From NCBI GenBank assembly GCA_009377795.1, contig WHTJ01000006.1, positions 1 through 62,943 on the forward strand: a stretch of 62,943 nt of DNA, in the 5' to 3' direction. The stretch's first letter is position 1; the number at the start of each line of letters is the position of its first letter. This DNA comes from Propionibacteriales bacterium. GTDB lineage: Bacteria > Actinomycetota > Actinomycetes > Propionibacteriales > Nocardioidaceae. The translations under genes were made by a program, and so were the position numbers. The notes beneath the pieces were generated by a model, which worked only from the letters and a program-made list of their open reading frames with translations, was not told the origin of the DNA and made no database searches. Shown here piece after piece: positions 18,797 to 25,737 of this stretch.

Positions 18797-18802
18797 ACCG
18801 GC

Positions 18803-21800
18803 CTAAGGTCCGACGGTGCGGGCACGGGTGGCAGCGGCGAGCGCGGCGACCGCTTGGGTGAAGACCTCGGCCGGAGGGGTGACGAGTCCGGCGCCGACCT
18901 GGCCCGTGCCGGCGACCTTGCCGGCCATGCCGGTGTTGATCTGCGGCAAGATGCCCGTACGTGCCACGGCGGTGACGTCGATTCCGGTGGGTACGCCGCG
19001 GAACTCCAGCGCGGGGATCGTCCATCGGGAGCTCTCGGCCAGGGTGATCTCGTACATCCGCCGGGTGGTGCTCAGCGCGTCCGGCACGCTGCCGCCGACG
19101 AACCGCACGATCGCCGGCGCGGCCGCCATGGCGAAGCCGCCCAGCCCCGCGGTCTCGGCGATCGCGGAGTCGCCGATGTCGGGGTTGGCGTCGTCCGGCC
19201 CGAAGTCGCCGAGGTAGAGGCCGTCGGGGATTTCGGCGGGTGCGGTGAACCAGGTGTTGCCGGTTCCGGCGACCTGGATGCCGAAGTCGGTGCCGTTGCG
19301 GGCCATCGCGACCACCATGGTGGATCCCTCGATGTCGCGGGCGGCGTCGAGGGCGAGCTTGCAGGTGGGCATCGCGAGGTTGAGAAAGAAGTGGTCGTTG
19401 TTGCCGATGAACCGCACCGCGTCGGCGATGTCGTCTCCCGGCGTACCGGACGCGATCATCGCGGGCACCAGGTCGCGCATCAGCATCAGGGTGCCGGCCC
19501 GGTTGCGGTTGTGCGCCTCGTCGCCCATCTGCAGCATCTGGGTGAGAATCCCGGTCACGTCGACCGGGCCGGTCTCCCGCACGGCGTACTGCAACAACGG
19601 CCCGAGCACGCGGCCCATCCAGCGCAGCCGGTCCAGCACGTCCGGCCCGTACGCGCCGTACCGCAGCACCTTGCCCAGACCCTCGTTCAGTGAGCAGTAC
19701 GTGCGCCGGCCGGTGTCGGCGTCCTCGAGCACGAACATCCACATCGAGGCCGACACGACACCGGCCATCGGCCCGACCGCGCCATGGTGATGGCATGGGT
19801 CGAGGGTGACGCCCCGGCCGGACTCCAGCAGCGGCACGGCGTCCTCGGGCCGTTCGGCCAGGCCCTCCAGCGCACACGCACCCATGAGCGCGCCGCGGAG
19901 CGGACCGGCGGCCAGCTCCCACGTGACCGGCGGGCCGGCGTGCAGGAAGTCGCCCGGGCTCAGCCCCAATGCCTCACTCGCGGGTACGACGTCGACGAGC
20001 ATCGCCTGCGTGCCCAGGACCCGGCGTACCGCCTCGGCGTTCGCGTTCTCGCGGAGCGGGTCGGCGGCCACCGTCGCCAGGTCGTTGCCGGTTCCCGGCA
20101 TCGGTGGCCGCCACTCGACCCGGCGTACCCGGCCCGCCTGAGCGGCGATGGAGTCCGCCAGCAGATCCGCCCCGACTGCCACGATTGACGGCTCGTCGAG
20201 CAGCCCTTCGCGCCGAGATTGCACATCTGGCCGCTCTTTTCGCGCCGAGATTGCAGAAGTGGTCGATCTGCGGTCGGCCACTTCTGCAATCTCGGCGCGA
20301 GAGTGGGGGGCGTGACCGGTCAAGAGCGCGAGCGCGGCCCGGGTGGCCTGGGCGTTGGAGGCGAAGACCCAGGCACCGGCGGCGGCCAGAGCCTCCGCCT
20401 GCCGGTGCAGGTCTTGTGGGTCTGCGGTGGTGCCGATGCAGCTGACGACGACCGGCAGGTCCCGGCCCTGCTCGGCGGCGGCCGCACGGGCGGACCGGAT
20501 GGCGGGTGCCAGGTCGGCCGCCGGGTCCGGGTGGGCGGCGTGGCCGAGTACGACGTCGAGCAGGAGTACGCCGGTCGCCGGGTCCGCGGCGTGTTCGGCC
20601 AGGTGTTCCAGCCGCAAGGTCGGGTCGATCATCGGATGCGCGCGACCAGCGGTGAGCCGATCGTCGCCGAAGTCGATCATCAGATGCCCGCCGGCCGTGA
20701 GTGACTCATCCAGGGCGAGTTCCGGGCTCAACGGGATGTTGCTGCGCACCGGCCCGAGCTCGTCGGTCGTCAGCAGCATGGCCTCGTCGCAAAGCGTGCC
20801 ACCGCAGAACAGCCCCCGCAGAAGGCCCATTTTTCCGCGCCGAGATTGCACATCTGGTCGACCAGATGTGCAATCTCGGCGCGAAGGAACGCCCCAAGTG
20901 GGCCAGGTCGGCACGTCGTACCCCAATGTGGTCAGCAGCTCCTCGGCGGCGACCGTGAGATCCGGCCGGCCGGGCCCGAGGAGCGCCCACTGGACCGGCG
21001 TACCCAGGCTCGCCGCATGGTCCTCCAACGCCGCGGCCACGTCGGGAGCCGGCGGCTTGGAGATCACCACGATCCGCTCGGTCGCCGGGTCGGCGTCGAG
21101 CATCCGCAACGCCTGCCGGGTCGCCAGCCCGCCGATGGCCGCGGACAGGTCGCGGCCCCCGACGCCGAGCGCCGCGCTGACCCCGGCGCCGGCCGCATCG
21201 AGCAGGGCGAGCAGCTGCTGGCATCCCGTACCGGACGCGGCCACGATGCCCACCGGACCGGGGCGTACGGCGTTGGCGAAGCCCAGCCCGAGCCCGCCGA
21301 CCACGGCGGTGCCGCAGTCCGGCCCCATCACCAGCAGCCCGCGCCGGTCGGCCTCGGTCTTGATCCGGACCTCCTGCTCCACCGGCACGTTGTCGCTGAA
21401 CACCATCACATGCCGGCCCGCCTGCAACGCGTCCATCGCCTCGGCGAACGCATACTGTCCGGGCACCGACACCAGCACCAAGCCCGCGTCGTCCCCCCGG
21501 CGCAACGCCGACCCGGTGGTGCGCGCGGCTACGTCCTCCTCGACACCGACCATCGGGCCCGACGAGGCGGCGGCCAGCGCGGACTCCACGGCCTCCAGCC
21601 CGATCGCCGAGTCCAGCCCATCACGCACGCGTACGGCGACCACCATGTCGGTGGGCGAAGCCTCCGGCACCTCGAATCCCATGTCTTCGAGCAGTTCCAG
21701 GTTGAGCGGCGTCGCCATGGCGACCATCGCGGTCTCCACCCCGCCGACCGACGACACGTCGCGGCTCACCTGCATCAGGGTCACCGAATCCGCATAGGAG

Positions 21801-21829
21801 CCGCGGCGGACCTCCACATGCTCGGCCAT
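18803..21829 (-). CDS. fdrA: FdrA-DUF1116 fusion (candidate oxamate/acylurea carbamoyltransferase subunits)
   Basis: The 1008-residue product joins an FdrA-like protein (about residues 1-509; acyl-CoA synthetase-like fold with MGPDCGTAVVGGLGLGFAN and LLRGLFCGGTLCDEAM) to a DUF1116/YlbE-like protein (about 542-1008; LDPCHHHGAVGPMAGV, FIGNNDHFFLNLAMPT). In E. coli these are separate genes, which together with a DUF2877 gene have been reported to encode oxamic transcarbamylase (oxalurate plus phosphate to oxamate plus carbamoyl phosphate). Two in-frame element A insertions lie at residues 316-332, in a linker inside FdrA, and 510-541, exactly at the fusion joint. The start ATG overlaps the DUF2877 stop by one base. 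Whether the product stays fused is unknown. Confidence 0.85.
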   Translation of the reverse strand: MAEHVEVRRGSYADSVTLMQVSRDVSSVGGVETAMVAMATPLNLELLEDMGFEVPEASPTDMVVAVRVRDGLDSAIGLEAVESALAAASSGPMVGVEEDVAARTTGSALRRGDDAGLVLVSVPGQYAFAEAMDALQAGRHVMVFSDNVPVEQEVRIKTEADRRGLLVMGPDCGTAVVGGLGLGFANAVRPGPVGIVAASGTGCQQLLALLDAAGAGVSAALGVGGRDLSAAIGGLATRQALRMLDADPATERIVVISKPPAPDVAAALEDHAASLGTPVQWALLGPGRPDLTVAAEELLTTLGYDVPTWPTWGVPSRRDCTSGRPDVQSRRGKMGLLRGLFCGGTLCDEAMLLTTDELGPVRSNIPLSPELALDESLTAGGHLMIDFGDDRLTAGRAHPMIDPTLRLEHLAEHAADPATGVLLLDVVLGHAAHPDPAADLAPAIRSARAAAAEQGRDLPVVVSCIGTTADPQDLHRQAEALAAAGAWVFASNAQATRAALALLTGHAPHSRAEIAEVADRRSTTSAISARKERPDVQSRREGLLDEPSIVAVGADLLADSIAAQAGRVRRVEWRPPMPGTGNDLATVAADPLRENANAEAVRRVLGTQAMLVDVVPASEALGLSPGDFLHAGPPVTWELAAGPLRGALMGACALEGLAERPEDAVPLLESGRGVTLDPCHHHGAVGPMAGVVSASMWMFVLEDADTGRRTYCSLNEGLGKVLRYGAYGPDVLDRLRWMGRVLGPLLQYAVRETGPVDVTGILTQMLQMGDEAHNRNRAGTLMLMRDLVPAMIASGTPGDDIADAVRFIGNNDHFFLNLAMPTCKLALDAARDIEGSTMVVAMARNGTDFGIQVAGTGNTWFTAPAEIPDGLYLGDFGPDDANPDIGDSAIAETAGLGGFAMAAAPAIVRFVGGSVPDALSTTRRMYEITLAESSRWTIPALEFRGVPTGIDVTAVARTGILPQINTGMAGKVAGTGQVGAGLVTPPAEVFTQAVAALAAATRARTVGP
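20207..20300. repeat. element A inside the fdrA-DUF1116 gene at the fusion joint (half-unit plus stem-loop)
   Basis: On the plus strand, a half-unit at 20207-20232 (TTCGCGCCGAGATTGCACAT...) is followed by a stem-loop at 20240-20300 with perfect 23-base arms (inner AGAAGTGG/CCACTTCT) and a 15-base loop. Read on the gene strand it encodes about 32 Arg/Ser-rich residues, including RPDVQSRRE, without a stop. The DUF1116-like sequence resumes immediately after it. Confidence 0.93.
20836..20883. repeat. element A inside the FdrA part (perfect 48-bp palindrome)
   Basis: A perfect 48-bp palindrome (16 codons) with inner arm CATCTGGTC/GACCAGATG. In the gene frame it encodes SRRDCTSGRPDVQSRR. It lies just before the conserved LLRGLFCGGTLC segment that starts the second FdrA domain, so it occupies an interdomain linker. 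Its length is a multiple of three, so the frame is preserved. Confidence 0.95.
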
Positions 21830-22662
21830 CAGACCACCCGGGTGACTGTGACGTCTTCGACAGACACGTTGGCGGGTCGCGCCGAAAACGTCACGCTCAA
21901 CGGATCATCGAGGGCGAGCGCGGACCCCAACGCCAACCCGGCACCCGAGGTATGTCCCACCGCCAGCAACCGCGACATCGCCGGTTCGACCGACTCGCCT
22001 GCATGTCGGGCCTGCAGCACATCCCGCAGCTGAGGGATGGTCTCGCCCACCGCGGCACGGAGCAGCAGGGTCGCGGACAGCGGTGCCGTACGACCCGCCG
22101 CCACCTCCCGCTCCACCGCATCCGCGACCCGCCCGCACGGGCGGCCGGCCGCACGCCGGGTCACCAGCCACCCGGCCAGCACGTCGTCACCCACTGGGGT
22201 CAGGCCGCCGCCCCGCCCCAGCAGCGCGTCCACCGCCGCCGGGGCGCCGTCGGCCAGCCGAGACAGCGCCGCCTCGGGCAGCTCGGCGCGTACGGCGGCT
22301 AGCGAATCGTCGTACGCCGCATACGCACCGGCCGGCACGGGCTCCGAGCGTTCCAGGCCGGGCAGCCGCGGAACCCCCGGATCCACCAGCCGCCTCACCC
22401 GCACGTCGTACCGCCCCCACGACACCGACCCGCCACCCACCACCGCCGCGTCCCCGGCCTCGGGCAGAACAAGCCGGGTCGTCCGCAGCCCACACGGCAA
22501 CCACACCGCGCGTGCGGCGAGGACGCCGATCCATGCCCCGCCGACATCCACATACGCCGCATGCGATCCGCGTGCCACCACGGGCACCGTGCGTGGCGGA
22601 CCCGCGACCCGCTCCGCCACCCACGGCGAGGTGGCGGCGGCCACGGTGGTGCGCGCAGTCAC
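21829..22662 (-). CDS. DUF2877 family protein (YlbF/AllH-like)
   Basis: A 277-residue protein of the DUF2877 family, the third partner of FdrA and DUF1116 in the reported oxamic transcarbamylase. The family core LLGRGGGLTPVGDDVLAG is at 148-164, with APLSATLLLRAA and LLAVGHTSGAGLALG further on. It is first in a minus-strand operon: its TGA and the ATG of the fusion gene share one base (TGATG). The last ~20 residues are encoded by a family C repeat (residues 257-272), so the C-terminus was probably altered by the repeat. The start is GTG. It is divergent from the permease gene. Confidence 0.82.
   Translation of the reverse strand: MTARTTVAAATSPWVAERVAGPPRTVPVVARGSHAAYVDVGGAWIGVLAARAVWLPCGLRTTRLVLPEAGDAAVVGGGSVSWGRYDVRVRRLVDPGVPRLPGLERSEPVPAGAYAAYDDSLAAVRAELPEAALSRLADGAPAAVDALLGRGGGLTPVGDDVLAGWLVTRRAAGRPCGRVADAVEREVAAGRTAPLSATLLLRAAVGETIPQLRDVLQARHAGESVEPAMSRLLAVGHTSGAGLALGSALALDDPLSVTFSARPANVSVEDVTVTRVV
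21847..21894. repeat. family C repeat, copy 2, in the 3' end of the DUF2877 gene
   Basis: Arms GTGACGTCTTCGAC (21847-21860) and GCCGAAAACGTCAC (21881-21894) pair at 12 of 14 positions around 20 bases. About 80 percent identical to 17679-17729 over 51 bases. It is translated as part of the DUF2877 C-terminus. Confidence 0.75.
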
Positions 22663-22796
22663 TTGGCTGGGCTCCCGTCCGATCCGGTCCGCGCGAAGGT
22701 ACCGACACGTTCCCCATTTGCGACACTATCCGCCGCCCTCGCGAGCACACTAGGGTCAGGTCGGGTAGGGGCGGTGCACGCGCTGAGGAGGTCACC

Positions 22797-24239
22797 GTGG
22801 CTATGTTCGGTTGGAAGGTCGTGCACGGGGGCAAGACGCCACCCCCGGGCGGCGTGGTGGCTCCCGACGAGCGCCTGTCGTGGCCGCGGATGGCCGGGTT
22901 CGGTGCACAGCACGTGGTCGCGATGTTCGGGGCGACGTTCGTCTTCCCGATCGTGATGGGGCTCGACCCGCAGCTCGCGGTGATGATGTCCGGCGTTGCC
23001 ACGATCCTCTTCCTGCTGATCGTGCAGGGAAGGGTGCCGAGCTACCTGGGTACGTCGGCGTCGTTCGTCGGCGGTGTGTTCGCGATCCGCGCGGCCACCG
23101 ACAGCGACTCGCTGGTGACCGGCTCGATCATGATCGCGGGCGTCGTGCTGGCGCTGACCGGAATCCTGATCACGCTGCTCGGGATCCAGGCGATCCACCG
23201 GGTGTTCCCTCCGGCCGTGACCGGTGGCGTGGTCATGCTGATCGGCTTCGGGCTGGCCTTCGTCGTGGCCGACACGTACTGGCCACAGGACCGCTGGGTC
23301 GCGAGCCTGACCATGCTGGCGACGTTCCTGTTCACCGTGGTGCTGCCCGGCTTCTGGGGCAGGATCGCCGTACTCCTCGCGTTGATCTTCGGCTACGTGT
23401 TCTCGTGGTTCCTCGACCTGAGTGCCGGACCGATCACGTCCGTCCTGCCCGGCGCGAACCTGCGCGACGCGGCGGGCGAGCCGTGCGACGCCGAGGGGCC
23501 GTACTGTGTCGCGACCGCGTTCTCCCACGACCGGGTGAGCTTCGACGCGGTCGGTGACGCCGCGTGGATCGGTCTGCCGACGTTCCATGGGCCGTCTTTC
23601 GAGGTGTCCGCGATCATCCTCGTACTCCCGGCCGTGATCGCGCTGATCGCCGAGAACACCGGTCACGTCAAGGCGGTCGCCGAGATCACCCGCCGTGACC
23701 TCGACCCGATGATCGGGCGCGCGATCTTGGCCGACGGCGTGGGTACGGCGGTGTCCACGAGCGTCGGCGGTTCGCCGACGACGACGTACGCCGAGAACAT
23801 CGGCGTCATGGCGGCGACCCGGATCTACTCCACCGCCGCGTACTACATAGCCGGCGGGATCGCGATCCTCTTCGGGCTGTGCCCGAAGTTCGGCGCCTTG
23901 ATCGCGGCGACGCCCGGCGGTGTGCTCGGCGGCATCACGGTGGTCCTGTACGGGATGATCGGCCTGCTCGGCGCGAAGATCTGGATCGAGAACCGTGTCG
24001 ACTTCGCCAACCCGATCAACCTGGTGCCGATCGCGGCCGGGATCATCCTCGCCGTCGGGCCGGTCTCGCATCAGATCAGCGAGGACTTCACCCTGGAGGG
24101 CATCGCCCTCGGCACCATCGTGGCGCTCGCCGGCTGGCATCTACTGCGGTCGCTGGCTCCGGCGCACTTCAAGCAGATGCTGGAGGACGAGCGGATCCAG
24201 GCGATCAACGACGCGCAGGCCCGGCGCGACGAGGGGTGA
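22797..24239 (+). CDS. NCS2 (UraA-type) nucleobase permease
   Basis: A 480-residue NCS2 transporter with about 12-14 membrane helices, predicted to import a nucleobase by proton symport. The substrate-site motifs are AENTGHVKAVAEIT (near 285) and PTTTYAENIGVMAATRIYST (near 326). The second matches the UraA/PyrP uracil branch better than the xanthine (XanQ) branch, which favours a pyrimidine-like substrate. GAGGAGGT (22785-22792) supports GTG 22797; ATG 22803 is possible. The 134-base divergent gap to the DUF2877 gene probably holds both promoters. The stop is followed by TCTCGGCGAGGGAG, a possible element A remnant. Confidence 0.9.
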   Translation: MAMFGWKVVHGGKTPPPGGVVAPDERLSWPRMAGFGAQHVVAMFGATFVFPIVMGLDPQLAVMMSGVATILFLLIVQGRVPSYLGTSASFVGGVFAIRAATDSDSLVTGSIMIAGVVLALTGILITLLGIQAIHRVFPPAVTGGVVMLIGFGLAFVVADTYWPQDRWVASLTMLATFLFTVVLPGFWGRIAVLLALIFGYVFSWFLDLSAGPITSVLPGANLRDAAGEPCDAEGPYCVATAFSHDRVSFDAVGDAAWIGLPTFHGPSFEVSAIILVLPAVIALIAENTGHVKAVAEITRRDLDPMIGRAILADGVGTAVSTSVGGSPTTTYAENIGVMAATRIYSTAAYYIAGGIAILFGLCPKFGALIAATPGGVLGGITVVLYGMIGLLGAKIWIENRVDFANPINLVPIAAGIILAVGPVSHQISEDFTLEGIALGTIVALAGWHLLRSLAPAHFKQMLEDERIQAINDAQARRDEG

Positions 24240-24297
24240 TCTCGGCGAGGGAGGATGGAGCTGTGCTATCGCGTTCCGGGGAGGTGAGCACGCACCG

Positions 24298-25737
24298 GTG
24301 AAACCGCGGCCGTTTGCCTATGCCCGCCCGGACGGCGTCGACGAGGCCGTCTCGATGCTGGCCGGGCATCCGGACGACGCGAAGGTCCTTGCCGGTGGGC
24401 AGAGCCTGATCCCGCTGCTGTCGATGCGGCTCGCGGCTCCGGCGATACTGGTCGACATCAACCGGATCGGGGAGCTCGCGTACGTCCGGACCGACGAGGA
24501 CGGCGTGCGGGTCGGCGCGGTCGCGCGGCACAGCGACGTCGAGTACGACGAGGCGGCGGCCGCCGCGCAACCCTTGCTGCGCAAGGCGCTGCGACTGGTC
24601 GCGCATCCGACGATCCGCAACCAGGGCACGGTCGTGGGCTCGATCGCGCATGCGGACCCGGCCGCCGAGCTGCCGTTGGCGCTCACCCTGCTGGAGGGCG
24701 CCGTCACCTGCCGGTCGCGCGGTGGCGAGCGGCGGATACCGGCTGCCGAGTTTTTCGTTGGACCATTGGAAACGGCTCTGGCGCCCGATGAGCTGGCGAC
24801 CGAGGTCTTCTTCCCCGTGCTGCCGGCGGGCAGCGGCACGTCCTATCGCGAGATCTCCCGGCGGCACGGCGACTACGCGGTGTGCGGGGTGGCGGCCGTC
24901 GTTCGGGTGGACGGGCAGGGTGCCGTGGTCTCGGCGCGGGCCGGCTACCTGTCGATGGCGCCGACGCCGTACACCGTGGACCTCACCGTGCCACTCCACG
25001 GCGGTCGCGTCGACGACGGCACGGCATTGGATGGCGCCGTCCAGCTCGCGACTGCGACTGTGGAGCCGGGTACCGACGTCCACGCGACCGCGGACTACCG
25101 CCGCCATCTGGCCGGAGTACTGACCCGCCGTGCGCTACACGAGGCCTACGCCAAGGCCGTGCAGAGTTCTGACTCCTCCCCCCGAGATTGCACATCTGGT
25201 CGACCAGATGTGCAATCTCGGCGCGAAAAAAGGGGACGACGCTCTCCCGCGAAGACGCACGACATCCGGCTGCACGTCAACGGGACGGCGTACGACGTCA
25301 CCGTCCCCGCGCGGCGGTTGCTGTCCGACGCCCTCCGCCACGACCTCGGGCTCACCGGCACGCACGTCGGCTGCGAGCACGGCGTCTGCGGCGCCTGCAC
25401 CGTGCTGATCGACGGGGAGCCGACGCGCTCGTGCCTGATGCTGGCGGTAGCCGCCGAGGGCCACGAGATCACCACGGTCGAGGGTCTCGCCGAGGACGAC
25501 GGCACCCTCGGACCCGTACAGCGGGCGTTCAAGGAGTGCCACGGCCTGCAATGCGGGTTCTGTACGCCCGGGTTCCTGACCACGGTCACCGCCGGTCTGC
25601 GGGACAACCCGGCGCCGACGCGCGAAGAGGCGCGGGACATGGTGGCCGGAAATCTCTGCCGCTGCACGGGATACCAGAACATCGTCGCCGCAGTCCTCGG
25701 AGCCGCCGAGCAAGCGCCGGAGACGGTGGCGCCATGA
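24298..25737 (+). CDS. molybdenum hydroxylase FAD subunit fused to 2Fe-2S subunit
   Basis: A 479-residue product that joins two normally separate subunits of the xanthine dehydrogenase family. Residues 1-~290 are a CoxM-like FAD domain (AGGQSLIPLLSMRLAAP; HPTIRNQGTVVGSIAHADP). Residues ~318-479 are a CoxS-like iron-sulfur protein with the plant-type cluster CEHGVCGAC (from Cys359) and the helical-domain cluster CGFCTPG...NLCRCTGY. The linker at about 295-315 is an element A palindrome read as RDCTSGRPDVQSRRE. There is no stop between the parts; an in-frame GTG inside the element could also start a separate CoxS. The gene overlaps the large subunit by ATGA. The start is GTG 24298. Confidence 0.87.
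   Translation: MKPRPFAYARPDGVDEAVSMLAGHPDDAKVLAGGQSLIPLLSMRLAAPAILVDINRIGELAYVRTDEDGVRVGAVARHSDVEYDEAAAAAQPLLRKALRLVAHPTIRNQGTVVGSIAHADPAAELPLALTLLEGAVTCRSRGGERRIPAAEFFVGPLETALAPDELATEVFFPVLPAGSGTSYREISRRHGDYAVCGVAAVVRVDGQGAVVSARAGYLSMAPTPYTVDLTVPLHGGRVDDGTALDGAVQLATATVEPGTDVHATADYRRHLAGVLTRRALHEAYAKAVQSSDSSPRDCTSGRPDVQSRREKRGRRSPAKTHDIRLHVNGTAYDVTVPARRLLSDALRHDLGLTGTHVGCEHGVCGACTVLIDGEPTRSCLMLAVAAEGHEITTVEGLAEDDGTLGPVQRAFKECHGLQCGFCTPGFLTTVTAGLRDNPAPTREEARDMVAGNLCRCTGYQNIVAAVLGAAEQAPETVAP
25182..25221. repeat. element A at the FAD/2Fe-2S joint (40-bp perfect palindrome)
   Basis: CCGAGATTGCACATCTGGTC and its exact complement. The right arm continues into the standard GCGCGAA end, while the left outer end is altered (CTCCCCCCGAG), so one end has decayed or was cut on insertion. 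It encodes the same peptide, in the same frame, as the copy at 20836. Confidence 0.94.

Noticed and set aside
18774-19922. A long minus-strand frame inside the DUF1116 region
   Set aside because: It overlaps the conserved FdrA-DUF1116 frame, is Arg/Gly/Pro-rich and shows no family motif.
24238-24254. TGATCTCGGCGAGGGAG after the permease stop as an element A copy
   Set aside because: Only about 9 matching bases remain; mentioned as a possible remnant with the permease but not listed as a copy.
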